Assembly (NCBI GenBank): GCA_026826555.1
Contig: JAKSZT010054324.1
Coordinates: 7,391,581-7,455,580 of the forward strand
Length of the DNA: 64,000 nt
Direction: 5' to 3'
Source: Tolypeutes matacus
Lineage: Eukaryota; Chordata; Mammalia; Cingulata; Chlamyphoridae
Below are positions 62,122 through 64,000 of this stretch, in pieces. The notes under the pieces are model-generated. The model was not told where the DNA came from and ran no database searches. It saw nothing but the letters and a program-made list of their open reading frames with translations. Positions within the stretch are counted from its first letter, which is position 1. Every line of letters starts with the position of its first letter. The position numbers were made by a program, and so were the translations under genes.

Positions 62122-62974
62122 GACTGCAAACTTAACCACACTGTAATGGACAACAGTGAGCAGCCGTGTTGAAAATATTTGATTTACTCTTAAGTGAGGT
62201 AGTTTGGTTTTATCATTGCAAAAACATCTCTTTTTGAAAGAGTCCGGTTCTTTTTTGTGAAGTCTATAATATATAGATATGTTTGTTCATGCTCTAGCTC
62301 CCTTTATAGACAGGAAAATCCTTAGAGTTAAGATCTTTCTGCGATTCAGCTTTGCTTTGCTTTTCCTCTGTGTTCCCAACAGTGCTTTGTACATTGTGAG
62401 TGCTCAGAATGCTCGTAGAAAACATAAAAAGAATGAAGTCTTAAGTTGCTAATATCTACTCAAAATTATATAAACTTATTTTCTCTATCAGGATCTTAGT
62501 GATATTTGATATTTCAGGTTTGCTTGTTTGTTTTTGAGAATGACTCAGGGTTGAAAATAATATCCCAATTGTAAAATGCCAACTCCAGCAAGAAGTATGG
62601 AAAAGGAACTGCTATGCTGGAGAAGAAAGTGCAAGTCTACACAACCAGTGAATTGTGCTATACCTTCTCTTTCTATTTTCTTTGGATATGAAGGTCTTCT
62701 AAGTTTGAATGTCTCTTACCTGAAACTAGGGATAGATATGAACAGTTAATTATAGTGTCTTTTTTTTTCCTGGACAACATATAGTATATTCCAGTGTCTG
62801 AATTGTGTATGTGTGAGGGGGAGACAAGGAGACAGAGGGAGATTGATGTAAGAATGAAATGGAAATGTAATGTTATTGACTACAGTGTGGAGTTCTATAG
62901 GATGCATTTGGGTAGATATCTCACTGACTTTCAGACTCTTATCGTGTAAAACTGTCTTGACATAATAGCTACCT

Positions 62975-63125
62975 TTTGTTGAATGCCAACCATGATTGAG
63001 TTCCTAGATGGGAATTTCACATAGATTATTATTGCTAATCTTCACACAATTCTGAAAGGTAAGTGATATTGTCCCCATTTTGCAGATAAGAAGACCTGAG
63101 GCCTGGGAAGGCAGAGTAATCCCTA
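62975..63125 (-). repeat. MIR SINE fossil
   Basis: Antisense MIR: tgctaatcttcacacaattc, tattgtccccattttgcaga, taagaagacctgaggcctgg. Confidence 0.75.
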
Positions 63126-63914
63126 ATGGGATAAAAATGTTTTAGAATCATTCATCATTGTTAAATAAAATGGAAGGAGAGGTTCTCTGCTTCCAGGTAG
63201 GTAAATAATAATTGATATATTTGGCATTAAGCAGAGTCAGGTGACTAAATTTTGACACTAGAACCCAGATTGTTCCATTTGTGTCTTGTGGTATATGTAC
63301 CTGCAAGCTTTAATGGAACCTAGTTCAGATTAAATTTTTTAAAAAATTTTCTGCCTTTAGAATTTTTAGTTCCAAGATATGCAGTTATCTTAAGGCTTTC
63401 TGCATGTTGAAAATTCTTATCCCAGTGGTACTTAGGACTATTTCTCTTTTCACCTTTTCCTATTAGTCAGGTATGTTACTGCACCAGTAAAAAGTAAATA
63501 AGCCTGGGGATTAGTTGATATAAATGCCTTTATTTGGCAGGCAAGGAACTTGGGTAAAGGAGAAGGGTTTGGCTTGACTTAATGCTGAGTACTCACTGTG
63601 TGATTTGAACTGCAAACCTCCAGGTAGCAGGCTATAATTTAGAAACTAAGCTGTATAGTGTGAAAAGATATTGGGAAATATTCAAGTACATCTTGCCATA
63701 GCTTTTGCTATCTAAATAGAAGTATATAAAAAGGAAAGGTGTATGGCTTTTCTAAAATAAAATACTTAGTGTTTTAGGCAGTGGACTGATTACTTAACAT
63801 TACCAACTCCCAGTTCAACATCAGATAAGTGTGGTTCCCAAATTGCATTACGAGTAAATTATTTTAATATGTAATTTTATAACAGCTGGGCTCTGTTCTC
63901 TAAAGTCTTGCTAT

Positions 63915-64000
63915 TCTAAGTAGGGTTCATGTACAGTAGCATTGACATCACCTGGGAACTTGTTAGAAATGTAGACTCACCCTTGCCTCTGCATCCCAAC
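63915..64000 (+). repeat. MER5-type DNA transposon, cut by window end
   Basis: agcattgacatcacctggga and acttgttagaaatgtagact are typical MER5 text. The element continues beyond the window. Confidence 0.75.

Larger units (their letters stand above)
48596..64000. other. Intergenic region downstream of ELAVL2
   Basis: No confident gene on either strand. It contains a SINE (50579-50771), an internally deleted antisense LINE-1 (about 54147-58334), a dimeric SINE (60757-61119), MIR and MER5 fossils, and unique AT-rich sequence. 48600-50560 and 50790-53550 hold no repeat or gene that I can identify, apart from the exon-like segment near 52482. Confidence 0.75.

Overview
The window looks like nuclear DNA of a placental mammal, probably a xenarthran (armadillo, sloth or anteater group). 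It has long AT-rich introns with GT-AG splice sites, old mammalian repeats (MIR, L2, MER5, MER20) and several tRNA-derived SINEs with near-intact A and B boxes. The SINEs resemble the DAS-type SINEs of Xenarthra as I remember them. That assignment is an inference; mammalian origin is not in doubt.

One protein-coding gene is present: the 3' two thirds of ELAVL2 (HuB, a neuronal Hu/ELAV RNA-binding protein) on the + strand. Five coding exons are visible: 9210-9313 (end of RRM1), 34322-34475 (start of RRM2), 37715-37940 (end of RRM2 and start of hinge), 45217-45255 (39-nt hinge cassette) and 45802-46129 (end of hinge, RRM3, stop). Exon lengths and phases fit the Hu family, and the reading frame is open across all of them. 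The start codon, promoter and first half of RRM1 lie upstream of the window. The 3' UTR probably ends just after the AATAAA at 48570.

Layout: 1-9209 is a partial intron. 9314-34321 is a 25-kb intron holding a solo LTR, SINEs, a DNA transposon and an interstitial telomeric (CCCTAA)n array broken by a 10-base assembly gap. 34476-37714 and 37941-45216 are medium introns, and 45256-45801 is a short intron ending in a tandem TAGTAG acceptor. About 48600-64000 is downstream intergenic sequence with no confident gene. It holds SINEs, a 4-kb internally deleted antisense LINE-1, and non-repetitive stretches that may be conserved regulatory DNA or unannotated exons.

I found no new multi-gene system. 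The items most worth checking are the gapped telomeric array inside ELAVL2, the tandem acceptor next to the hinge cassette, three exon-like segments with good splice signals, and a tail-only retroposition-like insertion inside the LINE-1.
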